Shown: one piece after another, positions 25,953-34,223 of the stretch | Numbering within the stretch: the stretch's first letter is position 1 | How the letters are laid out: every line of letters starts with the position of its first letter | From: VYFG01 sp965221795 | GTDB lineage: Bacteria > Pseudomonadota > Gammaproteobacteria > Arenicellales > Poriferihabitantaceae | NCBI GenBank assembly: GCA_965221795.1 | Contig: OZ244914.1 | Span: 1,302,001 to 1,366,000 of the forward strand | Direction of reading: 5' to 3' | Length of the DNA: 64,000 bases | The notes under the pieces: model-generated | Seen by the model: the letters and a program-made list of their open reading frames with translations, nothing else | Database searches by the model: none | What the model was told of the DNA's origin: nothing | Translations under genes and position numbers: made by a program

Positions 25953-27303
25953 CCCCCACTTCCACTCCGAAGTGCAACAGCGCCGCGATCCCGGAATGAG
26001 GGCGTAGCCCGAAGGGAGGGATCGCGGCGGCGACCCAAAAATCCGCGCTGCGAACGCTGCTTTTCGGCCTCGGATGGCAGTAATCTCGACGGCCGGCGAT
26101 CCTGACAGAAGTTATCGGCCAAAGCAAGGGCGAAACCGGCACCATGAGGCCGAGCGAGGCCGCTCCGGTGGGTCACCGGAGTGCCGGGAGGGCGATCGGG
26201 GGACCGCCGGCCGCGTCAGGGGGGAGCTAACCCACGGGCAAAGACCTCCGCCGGGGTGCGGTATCCCAGGACCTTCCGAGGCCGACGGTGGAGCCGGTCC
26301 TCCACCGCCCGCACCTGCGCGGCAGTCACCTGGCGGAAGTCGGTCCCTTTCGGGAAGTACTGGCGCACCAGGCCGTTGGTGTGCTCGTTCCGGCCCCGTT
26401 CCCAGGAATGGTAGGGGGTAGCGAAGGTAAAGCCCGCATCGAGCTTCTGTGCGATCTCCCGATGCCTCGCGAACTCCTTGCCGTGGTCCGCCGTGCCGGT
26501 GTGGACCCGGTCCCGGACCGGCCCCAGACGCCGGATGAGCGCCGCGGTCACCGCCGCCGCGGTCTTGCCCTCCACCCACTCCAGGAAGGGAAACTTCGAG
26601 CCCCGATCCACGGCCGATACCAGTGCCCCCCGGTGTTTCGCGCCCATGATCGTGTCCAGCTCCCAATCGCCGACCCGGCTCTTCTCGGCCACCACCGAAG
26701 GCCGCTCCGCAAGGTCCACCCGATCAGGAATGTGGCCGCGTCCGGCATGCCGGCCGCCACGCCCGTTCGGCTTCTTGCCCCGACGCCGCCGGCACCGGTA
26801 CCGCGTCCCTCCCGCCTGTCGGTCAGCCCGCACATACTGGTAGCTCCACTCTTTCCCCGCCATCACCTCGCCCTGCTGCCGGTGCCAGCCGGCGATCTGT
26901 TCCGGGCTCCAGCCTTCCTGCAGCCGGTCCTCGACCACCGCCCAGCGCTCGGGCGTCCTCTTCCGGGGCACCGCCGACGCTTCCTGGCGACGGGCCGTGG
27001 CCTGGCCATCAGCTTGCTGGTGACGGTCGCCGCGTTGCCCACGGTGGCGCGAGGCCTCGCGCGAGATCGTCGCGGGGTCCCGTCCGAGATCGCGGGCCAT
27101 CTCCCGGTTCGACAACCCCCGATGCAAAAGCGCGTGAATCTGGCATCGTTCGGCATCGGTCAGGGGGTGGTAGCCTACGGGCATGACCATCCTCCGTTGG
27201 TGAGAAACAGAGATGGTTGACCATCATCTGGCCCACCGCAAGCGGCTTGTCAGCTCACCAGCCAGCAGCTTGGGGGGTGTTGCACTTCACACTGGAACGG
27301 GGG
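25953..27303 (-). mobile_element. Complete IS30-family insertion sequence, copy A
   Basis: About 1351 bp bounded by imperfect inverted repeats of 26-27 bp sharing TTCCA and AAGTGCAACA (left from 25953, right 27278-27303) and flanked by TT on both sides, a possible 2-bp target duplication as is usual for IS30. It contains one transposase gene on the minus strand with all three catalytic acidic residues. It lies between the interrupted membrane-protein gene and the DUF4143 gene. Confidence 0.9.
26216..27184 (-). CDS. IS30-family transposase, apparently intact
   Basis: 322 residues from the ATG at 27184 (an ATG two codons earlier is also possible), with a GGAGGATGGTC element upstream. The N-terminal HTH_38 domain (LTDAERCQIHALLHRGLSNREMARDL) is followed by the DDE integrase domain: GDWELDTIMG (first Asp), TADHGKEF (second Asp), and WERGRNEHTNGLVRQYFPKG (Glu). 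It ends GLAPP at a TGA. Compared with copy B at 50361-51596, this copy keeps the first catalytic Asp and the normal stop codon. It is the best candidate in the window for an active transposase. Confidence 0.92.
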   Translation of the reverse strand: MPVGYHPLTDAERCQIHALLHRGLSNREMARDLGRDPATISREASRHRGQRGDRHQQADGQATARRQEASAVPRKRTPERWAVVEDRLQEGWSPEQIAGWHRQQGEVMAGKEWSYQYVRADRQAGGTRYRCRRRRGKKPNGRGGRHAGRGHIPDRVDLAERPSVVAEKSRVGDWELDTIMGAKHRGALVSAVDRGSKFPFLEWVEGKTAAAVTAALIRRLGPVRDRVHTGTADHGKEFARHREIAQKLDAGFTFATPYHSWERGRNEHTNGLVRQYFPKGTDFRQVTAAQVRAVEDRLHRRPRKVLGYRTPAEVFARGLAPP

Positions 27304-27338
27304 TTCCCAAATATTAGCACGCTTGACGCCAATATTTA

Positions 27339-27367
27339 TTGAAAAATGGCATTTTAATGGATAAAAT
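27339..27367 (+). promoter_or_regulatory. Promoter of the DUF4143 ATPase gene, possibly leaderless transcript
   Basis: TTGAAA at 27339-27344 and TAAAAT at 27362-27367 with a 17-base spacer. The A of the ATG (27374) is seven bases after the -10, where transcription would start, and no ribosome-binding site fits in between. Confidence 0.6.
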
Positions 27368-27373
27368 GTCGTC

Positions 27374-28513
27374 ATGTATCCAAGAGATTTTGCACCGCCA
27401 AGTCAGCAAAGTTATTTCCTGTTTGGCCCGCGAGGCGCTGGAAAGAGTATGTTTGTCGGGAATCACTACCCGAATGGACTGTATGTTGATCTTCTTGATG
27501 CCCGGAACTTCAATGAATTCACAGCCGATCCAAGCCGGTTGTCGGACAGGATACCAAAGGGGTTTAACGACTGGATTATTGTCGATGAAGTTCAAAAAGT
27601 TCCAGCATTGCTGAATGAGGTTCACCGGCTGATTGAGCAGAGGCATCTTCGTTTTGTGCTCACCGAATCCAGTGCGCGCCGTTTAAAAAAGGGGAAGGAT
27701 AATGTCAATTTACTTGCTGGACGTGCCTTAACCTGCCACCTGTATCCCTTGACTGCATCAGAGCAAGGGAACAAGTTTGATCTGACACGCGCATTGGACT
27801 CCGGGCAATTGCCCCTTGCATGCACATCTGCTGACCCGGAATCATTTCTGCAAAGCTATGTGCAAACCTACCTACAGGAAGAAATCCAGCTTGAGGGGTG
27901 GACCAGAAGCCTGCCAGCATTTACCCGGTTTCTAGAGGCGGCATCTTTTTCCCAAGGCTCTCTACTCAATATATCGGCCATTGCGAGAGAGTGTGCTGTA
28001 AAACGCAAAGTGGTTGAAAATTACTTTTCAATACTGAGAGATACCCTGATTTCATATGAAATTCCGGTATTTCGCAAAAGAGCAAAACGCGACACCACAC
28101 AAAGTGCCAAGTTCTATTTTTTTGATGCTGGAGTGTTTCGCACATTGCGGCCTGCCGGTCCATATGACAGCGATACTGAAGCACAAGGTATCGCTCTGGA
28201 GACGCTCGTTCTTCAGGAAATTATTGCCTTGAATAGCTATAGGCGTTGGAATTATGGAATCTACTACTGGCGCACTAGGCTGGGAAAAGAAGTGGATTTT
28301 GTGCTGTATGGAAAACGCGGTTTTAAAGCCATTGAAGTCAAGCTCTCCAGCCGAATCAGAACTAAAGATTTCAATGGGCTGAAGCAATTCAACGAAGATT
28401 ATCCCGAAGCAGACTTGATTTATCTTTATTCCGGAACAAGGCGATTCAATGAACATGGCGTAGAGATCGTCCCTGTTGATATGTTCTTCAAGCAAGCGGA
28501 TCATTTGATTTGA
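27374..28513 (+). CDS. AAA family ATPase with DUF4143 C-terminal domain
   Basis: A 379-residue AAA_14/DUF4143 protein. The N-terminal ATPase has Walker A GPRGAGKS (about residues 18-25), Walker B WIIVDEVQK and a sensor-like FVLTESSARRLKKG. In most relatives this last motif reads TGSSARKLK, so the Glu is unusual. The C-terminal DUF4143 domain includes LNISAIAREC (winged-helix-like) and ends with a PD-(D/E)xK-like core, GKEVDFVLYG then FKAIEVKLS. Members are widespread, often in accessory regions, and have been linked to toxin-antitoxin or defence functions without a settled role. The gene is AT-richer than the core genes, stands alone next to IS30, and was probably acquired horizontally. Confidence 0.85.
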   Translation: MYPRDFAPPSQQSYFLFGPRGAGKSMFVGNHYPNGLYVDLLDARNFNEFTADPSRLSDRIPKGFNDWIIVDEVQKVPALLNEVHRLIEQRHLRFVLTESSARRLKKGKDNVNLLAGRALTCHLYPLTASEQGNKFDLTRALDSGQLPLACTSADPESFLQSYVQTYLQEEIQLEGWTRSLPAFTRFLEAASFSQGSLLNISAIARECAVKRKVVENYFSILRDTLISYEIPVFRKRAKRDTTQSAKFYFFDAGVFRTLRPAGPYDSDTEAQGIALETLVLQEIIALNSYRRWNYGIYYWRTRLGKEVDFVLYGKRGFKAIEVKLSSRIRTKDFNGLKQFNEDYPEADLIYLYSGTRRFNEHGVEIVPVDMFFKQADHLI

Positions 28514-28593
28514 GCCAAAATATGCGCACACTACTTTCAGCCATAACTCATTTTCCAGGCCAAAAAAATCAACTGCATTTGGGATCATATGGA

Positions 28594-29739
28594 CTATGCT
28601 TGCTGATCCCGATTCAGCTGTGGATGGCTGAGTGCCCGATGAATGGCATCAATGATCTGATCCTGCTCGCCCGGCTGCAGGTAAGGGTGTATGGGTAGGC
28701 TGAGCACTTCATTGGACAGCTGATCCGAAACCGGCATGCTGGCTCCAGCACCATCAGCATCCCGGTATGCCGGTTGCCGATGCAGAGGACAAGCGTAGTA
28801 TACGGCGGAAGGGATTCCTTCATTGGTCAGGTGCTGACGAATCATGTCTCTGGCCGGGGACCGTAGTGTATATTGCGCCCAGACCGTGGTGTAACCGGCC
28901 GGAACGACTGGCGTAAGCAGCCAGTCGGATAATCCGCGATGATATTTTTCCGCGACCTGCTGCCGGGCAGTAATTTCATCATCCAGCACCTTGAGCTTGC
29001 AGCGCAACACCGCTGCCTGAATGGTATCCAGCCGGCCCGTGATGCCGGTGCGGATATTGTCATACTGGCTTGTCCCTTTCCCATGAAACCGAATCGAGCG
29101 CAATACGTCTGCCCGTTCGGTATCATGGGTAAAGATCGCACCGCCATCCCCATAGCAACCGAGTGGCTTGGCGGGGAAGAAACTGGTGGCAGTCACATCC
29201 CCTAGATTTCCTACCTTACGCCTGCCGCAGGTTGCACCAAAACTCTGGGCGGCATCGGCCAATACGAACAAGTCATGACGACTGGCAATTTCGGCAATTG
29301 ACGCATAGTCTGCTGGCAACCCGAAAAGGTCCACTGGGATGATCCCCCGGAGGTCCAGCTTGCCTTCCTGCCGGATTCGCTTGACCGTATCCTCCAGCTG
29401 GTTGACATCAATGTTGAAGGTGACCGGGTCCACATCCACGAACACGACGGTCGCGCCCAGCAGTTGCACCACTTCTGCGGTAGCCACGAACGTGAAAGGC
29501 GACGTGATCACCGCACAGCCGGGAGCGATACCGTAACTCATCAGACACATCAGCAGGGCATCCGTACCACTGGCGGTACTGATGACATGCTCCACTCCAC
29601 AGTATTTCGCCAGTTCCTCTTCCAAGGCATAGACTTCGGGCCCCATAATATATTGTCCATGCTCGAATACCGCATCCACTGCGCTGCGAATGTCCGACTC
29701 CAGACGCTGGAATTGTGCATTCAGATCGACAAACTTCAT
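28594..29739 (-). CDS. DegT/DnrJ/EryC1/StrS-type sugar aminotransferase
   Basis: PLP-dependent aminotransferase of 381 residues that usually aminates a keto-sugar nucleotide for polysaccharide or glycoconjugate synthesis. Key motifs are STASGTDALLM (cofactor phosphate site, about 54-64), VDVDPVTFNID, LADAAQSFGA (Asp that holds the pyridine nitrogen), and SFFPAKPLGCYGDGG with the PLP lysine at about residue 191. The ATG at 29739 overlaps the stop of the 116-codon ORF before it as ATGA, which decides the start over the ATG three codons upstream. It is the last gene of the ilvA unit. The nucleotide-sugar dehydrogenase or acyltransferase normally found alongside is absent, so the substrate remains open. 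Confidence 0.88.
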   Translation of the reverse strand: MKFVDLNAQFQRLESDIRSAVDAVFEHGQYIMGPEVYALEEELAKYCGVEHVISTASGTDALLMCLMSYGIAPGCAVITSPFTFVATAEVVQLLGATVVFVDVDPVTFNIDVNQLEDTVKRIRQEGKLDLRGIIPVDLFGLPADYASIAEIASRHDLFVLADAAQSFGATCGRRKVGNLGDVTATSFFPAKPLGCYGDGGAIFTHDTERADVLRSIRFHGKGTSQYDNIRTGITGRLDTIQAAVLRCKLKVLDDEITARQQVAEKYHRGLSDWLLTPVVPAGYTTVWAQYTLRSPARDMIRQHLTNEGIPSAVYYACPLHRQPAYRDADGAGASMPVSDQLSNEVLSLPIHPYLQPGEQDQIIDAIHRALSHPQLNRDQQA

Positions 29740-30086
29740 GGTGTACATGATGACGCCTCTTCACAGCCTGAACCGGATGATGCGCCGAGGCCCCCACTGG
29801 TCACCCGCATAGTAGCGGGCTGCGTGCCATCCTGTGGCAGACCGAACCATGTTTCCGGCGTAGTCTCGAACGCCTCTTCACTTGGTGTGCAAAAGCCCTC
29901 GATCATGAAATGTGAATCCACGCTGGCTTTCTGACCCACCATTTGTACCAACCCCGACGTCAAGGAGAGACCAACCACCCAACGTTCACTACCCAAGCGG
30001 TTTCGATTCAACCAAGTTGGCTCAGCCGGACCGTTCATCATTCTGCTCTCGCTATCCGGTCTGGAAGGTTTCTCATGGCTGCCCAT
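29736..30086 (-). CDS. Hypothetical protein, 116 aa, translationally coupled to the aminotransferase
   Basis: Not recognised. The ATG at 30086 overlaps the end of the phosphopantetheinyl transferase by 14 bases, and the TGA overlaps the aminotransferase start as ATGA. Coupling on both sides is the main reason to believe it. The sequence has a middle portion with ordinary protein composition (LGSERWVVGLSLTSGLVQMV, FMIEGFCTPSEEAFETTPETWF) and a Gly/Ser/Cys-rich end. No signal peptide, no membrane segment, and no carrier-protein DSL motif, so it is not an obvious substrate of the neighbouring transferase. A shorter start at 30041 is possible. Confidence 0.5.
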   Translation of the reverse strand: MGSHEKPSRPDSESRMMNGPAEPTWLNRNRLGSERWVVGLSLTSGLVQMVGQKASVDSHFMIEGFCTPSEEAFETTPETWFGLPQDGTQPATMRVTSGGLGASSGSGCEEASSCTP

Positions 30087-30891
30087 TGAGACCCATCTGT
30101 GTAGCGCGAATGCACGGGCGATTCTTTCCACGGTCGGGGTACACCAGTGCCGCGACGGCTGAAAATGGCATCCCAATCTGCACTCCGGCCAGTGAACGGG
30201 GCATTTCAGAGACATCCGTGCCCGGGAATAGACCCACACGTAATGTCTGGAACTGATTTGATTCCGGGTTTTCGAACAAGGGTGCCTGCGACATATGATA
30301 GCGAATCCCCACCCCCAGTGCCTTACCATATGCTTCCTTTCGGGTCCAGCAGCACAACATGGCATCCCGGCGGATGGCAGCCGGCAGACTCTTCCAAACC
30401 TCCCGTTCCTGATCAGTCAGTTTCTTGCTTGCAAGACGGTTCGCCCGGATGGAACGGGGCAGGGTTTCAAGGTCGACCCCTAATTCCTGGTTAGTGGAAA
30501 AGGCATACAGGACCTTGCCTCGCGAAAGGCTGTAATTGAATCGGATGCGCTCCTCGGATGCACTGGAACACAACCCCGGCTTCCCTCGAGGACCCTGACT
30601 AAACCGAATGGCTTGTGGCGGCATACCAGTATAGGCAGACAACAACAAACGGACCCCGGCTCGACCACCGAGATACTGGCGGCGCTTGCCAGCATTCGTT
30701 ATTCGTTCTCCATGCAGTCTGTCTGAAGGTGTCAGGTACGGCATCAATGCCAGACCACACTCGTCCAGGTCAACGGCCCAGAGGTGAATTTCGTCGTTTT
30801 TCAAGTCCAGACGAGATGCCAAGGGGTTGGCCGATTCCCAGACGGGAACGAACATGCCGACATGATCTGCCAAAGCCGATTCACTGGACAT
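30073..30891 (-). CDS. 4'-phosphopantetheinyl transferase, Sfp/AcpT type
   Basis: Transfers phosphopantetheine from CoA to a serine of carrier proteins. 272 residues from the ATG at 30891, two-lobe Sfp architecture: GGRAGVRLLLSAY (about 75-87), FNYSLSRGKVLYAFS (about 118-132), Mg-binding GVDLE (138-142) and CWTRKEAYGKALG (181-193), whose Glu and Lys are part of the active site. The frame is open further upstream, but the ATG at 30891 gives the expected length and overlaps the 75-codon ORF by 11 bases. No carrier protein or synthase is encoded nearby, so its target must be elsewhere. Confidence 0.87.
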   Translation of the reverse strand: MSSESALADHVGMFVPVWESANPLASRLDLKNDEIHLWAVDLDECGLALMPYLTPSDRLHGERITNAGKRRQYLGGRAGVRLLLSAYTGMPPQAIRFSQGPRGKPGLCSSASEERIRFNYSLSRGKVLYAFSTNQELGVDLETLPRSIRANRLASKKLTDQEREVWKSLPAAIRRDAMLCCWTRKEAYGKALGVGIRYHMSQAPLFENPESNQFQTLRVGLFPGTDVSEMPRSLAGVQIGMPFSAVAALVYPDRGKNRPCIRATQMGLNGQP

Positions 30892-31108
30892 CAAAAACAG
30901 AAGAATGCGTATTGACCTGCAACAGCGCACTTTCCTCTGTGCTGGTATCCAGCCCCTGTTGCTTTCTTTGCAGAATCCGGAATTGCAAGCCCTGTCGATC
31001 AAACAGCGCAGTATGGCTGCCCTCTCCAAGTTCCACCACCAGCCCTTCTCCCGGCATACTGAAAATGCCCACCAGTCTGGTCTTTTCCGGCTTGTTGGAT
31101 GACATCAT
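30881..31108 (-). CDS. Hypothetical small protein, 75 aa, between ilvA and the phosphopantetheinyl transferase
   Basis: Not recognised. It begins at ATGATG 10 bases after the ilvA stop and ends overlapping the transferase start (ATGTCCAGTGA). The sequence has a plausible beta-rich N-terminal half (TRLVGIFSMPGEGLVVELGE, ALFDRQGLQFRILQ) and a polar tail. No signal peptide or membrane segment. Tight placement in a run of same-strand genes supports it, but there is no independent evidence of expression. Confidence 0.45.
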   Translation of the reverse strand: MMSSNKPEKTRLVGIFSMPGEGLVVELGEGSHTALFDRQGLQFRILQRKQQGLDTSTEESALLQVNTHSSVFDVQ

Positions 31109-31118
31109 GGATTCTGGC

Positions 31119-32657
31119 TCATGATAAAAACAATCGATATGCCGGATTGTCGGTTTCCTCCCGATAGATATACCCCAAATCCCGCAAAAAACCATTGAAA
31201 ATCTTGCGCCGGTCAGGGGGCACGGTGATGCCACAAAGTACACGGCCAAAATCGGCGCCATGATTGCGGTAATGAAACAGGGTGATATTAAAGCCTTCGC
31301 CCAACTGGTCCAGAAATTCCCGCAAGGCCCCTACCCGTTCAGGGATCTCGAAACTGAACACACGCTCATGCTGCAACCCCGGTGCACGCCCACCCACCAT
31401 ATGCCTTGCATGTACTTTGGCAATCTCGTTATCGGTCAGATCCTGCGTAGGAAAACCACTGGACTCCAGCATATCCACCAACTCATCGGCTTCATTCCGT
31501 TTCCGGATTTGTACTCCCACAAAGATGTATGCCTTTTTACCTTCCGCATAACGATAGTTGAATTCAGAGATTTGGCGGTTGCCAATCTGGCGGCAAAACT
31601 CCCGAAAAGAGCCCGGGCGTTCCGGAATAGTGACCGCCAGAATCGCCTCTCGACGCTCACCGATTTCTGCCCGTTCAGAAATATGGCGAAGTCGATCAAA
31701 ATTGATATTGGCACCGGAACATACGGCGACCAGGTTCCGGTTCTGAATCGGTCCCCTTTTTTGCTCATGTATCTTGAGCCACCGCTTGATACCCGCAACA
31801 CCGAGCGCACCCGAAGGTTCCACCAGAGTCCTCGTATCCTCAAAGATATCTTTGATCGCGGCACAAATTTCATCTGTATTTACACAAACAAATTCATCCA
31901 CCAGATCACGGCAAAGGCGAAAGGTTTCCTTACCCACCTGTTTGACAGCCACTCCATCCGCGAAAATCCCTACCTGTTTCAGTTTGAGTCGGTGTCCCGC
32001 CGCGACCGACTGGGTCATTGCATTAGAGTCCTCCGGCTCCACTCCCACAATCCGCACCCGGGGTTGGACCTGTTTGATATAGACCGCTACACCCGCAGCG
32101 AGTCCTCCGCCACCTACCGGTAAAAAAACCACATCAGGCGGCTGGGTACTCTGCTTAAGGATTTCCATACCCACCGTACCTTGACCGGCAATAATGGCCG
32201 GATCATCAAATGGGGGGATCAATAGCCTGTTTTCGGCCCGGGCCAAATAGGCCGCATGCTCTGCTGCACTGTCAAAATTGTCACCTACCAACCGCACTTC
32301 TGCTCCCCAACGTTTCACCGCATCGACTTTCACCTCGGGTGCCGTCTGCGGCATCACTACCACCGCATGACACCCCAACTGGTATGCACTCATGGCCACA
32401 CCGATGGCATGATTTCCGGCGGAGGCGGCCACAACACCATTATGGCGCTGGGCGTCCGTCAGCTTGGTCATCTTGTGGTAGGCCCCTCGGATCTTATAGC
32501 AAAACGCTGGTTGTTGATCTTCTCGCTTCAGCAGGATACGGTTCCCCAGCCGGCAAGAAAGCAATTGCACATGATCCAGTGCCGTTTCCTGAGCCACATC
32601 GTAGACTCGAGCATTCAAAATATCAGTCAGGTACGCATGCGGGGTTTTGGAGGTCAT
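31119..32657 (-). CDS. ilvA: Threonine ammonia-lyase, biosynthetic
   Basis: Makes 2-oxobutanoate from threonine, the first step of isoleucine synthesis. 512 residues from the ATG at 32657. The PLP fold starts at ILLKREDQQPAFCYKIRGAYHKM, with the PLP lysine at about residue 55. ASAGNHAIGVA, VGGGGLAAGVA and AVCSGANINFDRL follow. Two C-terminal ACT-like regulatory domains (from about 335 and 430: AILAVTIPERPGSFREF, RVFSFEIPERVGALREF) mark the long, isoleucine-regulated biosynthetic form. First gene of a co-directional run with two small ORFs, a phosphopantetheinyl transferase and a DegT aminotransferase. Confidence 0.96.
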   Translation of the reverse strand: MTSKTPHAYLTDILNARVYDVAQETALDHVQLLSCRLGNRILLKREDQQPAFCYKIRGAYHKMTKLTDAQRHNGVVAASAGNHAIGVAMSAYQLGCHAVVVMPQTAPEVKVDAVKRWGAEVRLVGDNFDSAAEHAAYLARAENRLLIPPFDDPAIIAGQGTVGMEILKQSTQPPDVVFLPVGGGGLAAGVAVYIKQVQPRVRIVGVEPEDSNAMTQSVAAGHRLKLKQVGIFADGVAVKQVGKETFRLCRDLVDEFVCVNTDEICAAIKDIFEDTRTLVEPSGALGVAGIKRWLKIHEQKRGPIQNRNLVAVCSGANINFDRLRHISERAEIGERREAILAVTIPERPGSFREFCRQIGNRQISEFNYRYAEGKKAYIFVGVQIRKRNEADELVDMLESSGFPTQDLTDNEIAKVHARHMVGGRAPGLQHERVFSFEIPERVGALREFLDQLGEGFNITLFHYRNHGADFGRVLCGITVPPDRRKIFNGFLRDLGYIYREETDNPAYRLFLS

Positions 32658-33061
32658 AATGATGACAGATTGAACCCGGGGGGAAGAGTGAAGCCGAGGA
32701 TCGCCATGATGGCCTGGAAAACTGCCCATTATATCGTATGACTTCGATCAATAGCGGATGCGAAGGGCGGTCGACAAGACTCCGCAAAAGTCGTACTTCG
32801 CGGATCATAGTGGACTTGAGGGGGGCAACCCTTTTCCCTTCGATGTTTTTTCTGTTCGGGTATGGACCAGCAACGCTCCCTGGTGGATGATCCGGGTCAT
32901 GGAAGAGGATCACGGGAATCCAGGCGAGGTTCGGGTGCGTCTGGTCCGTGATCCGCGGGAACAGAGGCGCAGGGAGCGGCGGGACGTCGGGGCCGCGAAC
33001 GGGCGGCACCTGGGTGCCACCGCGGGCTTTTCCCGGGTCGGGTCTCACGGGAAAATCCCCC
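32658..33061. other. 400-bp region between ilvA and the poly-C secreted protein gene
   Basis: A plus-strand frame is open from 32758 and runs into the secreted-protein frame, but its first 120 codons do not look like a protein and have no ribosome-binding site. I read it as noncoding. The ilvA promoter should lie here. Confidence 0.45.
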
Positions 33062-33090
33062 TTGCCTGCGGACGGCAAAGGCGGTATACT
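33062..33090 (+). promoter_or_regulatory. Promoter of the poly-C secreted protein gene
   Basis: TTGCCT at 33062-33067 and TATACT at 33085-33090 with a 17-base spacer, about 32 bases upstream of the ATG at 33122. A GAGG ribosome-binding element (33111-33114) lies seven bases before that ATG. Confidence 0.6.
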
Positions 33091-33121
33091 GCAGGCAATC
33101 GAAGAGTTGTGAGGATTGATC

Positions 33122-34008
33122 ATGAACATACCCCCCCCCCCCCCCCCTGCCTTAAGGCGTTCGCTATCGTCCTGCTGAGTGCCGCCCTTGCCCTGCCGGC
33201 GGCGGCACAGGCGCAAACACGGGTTATGAATGCCGGCCCCGCAACCGTCTACAGCCTGACCACGCCCTTGGTCGGCCCAGCCGTTATAGTGGGCCGAAAA
33301 ACCTGGACTACTTTGACCCAAGACCTGGAGATCGAGGCTCGCCCCAATCCTCAGGGCATGATGAACTTTGGAGTCGGCTCCGATGTCCGGTGCGCCTACG
33401 GGCCCGGCGACCGGGACCAGACCCAGGTCGTCGAATTCCACAATCCGACCGGCCGCTATTCCCGCGGCCAACCCATCGCCCGCGCCTGCCCCCACTGGGG
33501 GCCCCGAAAATGCTCGCGCACCGTGACCGTCAACCTTGGAGCGTTGGGCTTTGGCACGCACACTTACACCGTCAACCGCGGGTACCCGCGATGCTCTAGC
33601 GCATGGAATACTCCGAAAACGGTCATGGTCGACGGAGAGTCTGTCTCTACTCGTGTCGGAGCCCCTGCTCTTGGCGATGCAGCGGATGATATTCCTGACA
33701 GTCGACAAGAGATTACCGCCACCACCGACCGTCAACAAGGTACCCACAACGGCATCTTCACCGTCCGGATCTGGGGTAAAATTTGCCTCGCTACACATGT
33801 TTCTAATTCCCCCGATCGATGTGTCTCATTAAAAGATAATGATCCCGTGCGTCTGGGTTCCAGTCTTTTGAATGCAGTCGGCTATGTGGCCACCTTCCCG
33901 TCCAGCTCCCATTGCGGACCGCCCCGCTGGCCGACGCCGGAGCTTCGGGCGGCGAATGCGCCGCCGTATGCCGAATGGTGCGACGTCACGGTCGATGTCC
34001 GCCGGTAA
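33122..34008 (+). pseudogene. Secreted protein gene with poly-C tract after the start codon, out of frame (phase-OFF) here
   Basis: Promoter, ribosome-binding site and ATG at 33122 are well formed, but ATG-AAC-ATA is followed by 17 C residues. In this frame translation stops at the TGA at 33176-33178 after 18 codons. One extra C (or two fewer) would join the start to the long frame ending at 34008, giving 295 residues. The join would produce a classic signal peptide (LKAFAIVLLSAALALPAAAQ, cleavage after AQA or nearby) behind a short proline run. The mature protein is unknown: Cys-containing, beta-rich, with RVMNAGPATVYSLTTPL at its start and a WCDVTVDVRR end. Classed as a pseudogene only in the sense of being OFF as sequenced; contingency switching or a homopolymer error are the alternatives. 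Confidence 0.65.
33131..33147 (+). repeat. Poly-C homopolymer tract, 17 bases
   Basis: An uninterrupted run of 17 C within codons 4-9 of the secreted-protein gene. Such tracts change length by slipped-strand mispairing and are typical of phase-variable surface genes. Confidence 0.95.
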
Positions 34009-34223
34009 CCGCTGACTGCTGCCACCACATTCCAGGGGGCCTCTTCCTGCAAGACTGCTTGCAATCTGCCGACGGGACCGCCGCAAAACCGGCAAACGAC
34101 GACCCGACCGGGGCCCGCGACCACCCACTCGCCGGGACAGATCATGGTATAGTTGTTGGCACTGACCCCGTGGGATCGCCCATGTGGTCTCGCACCATAC
34201 CCAAATGACCCCGGAGAGCCCCG

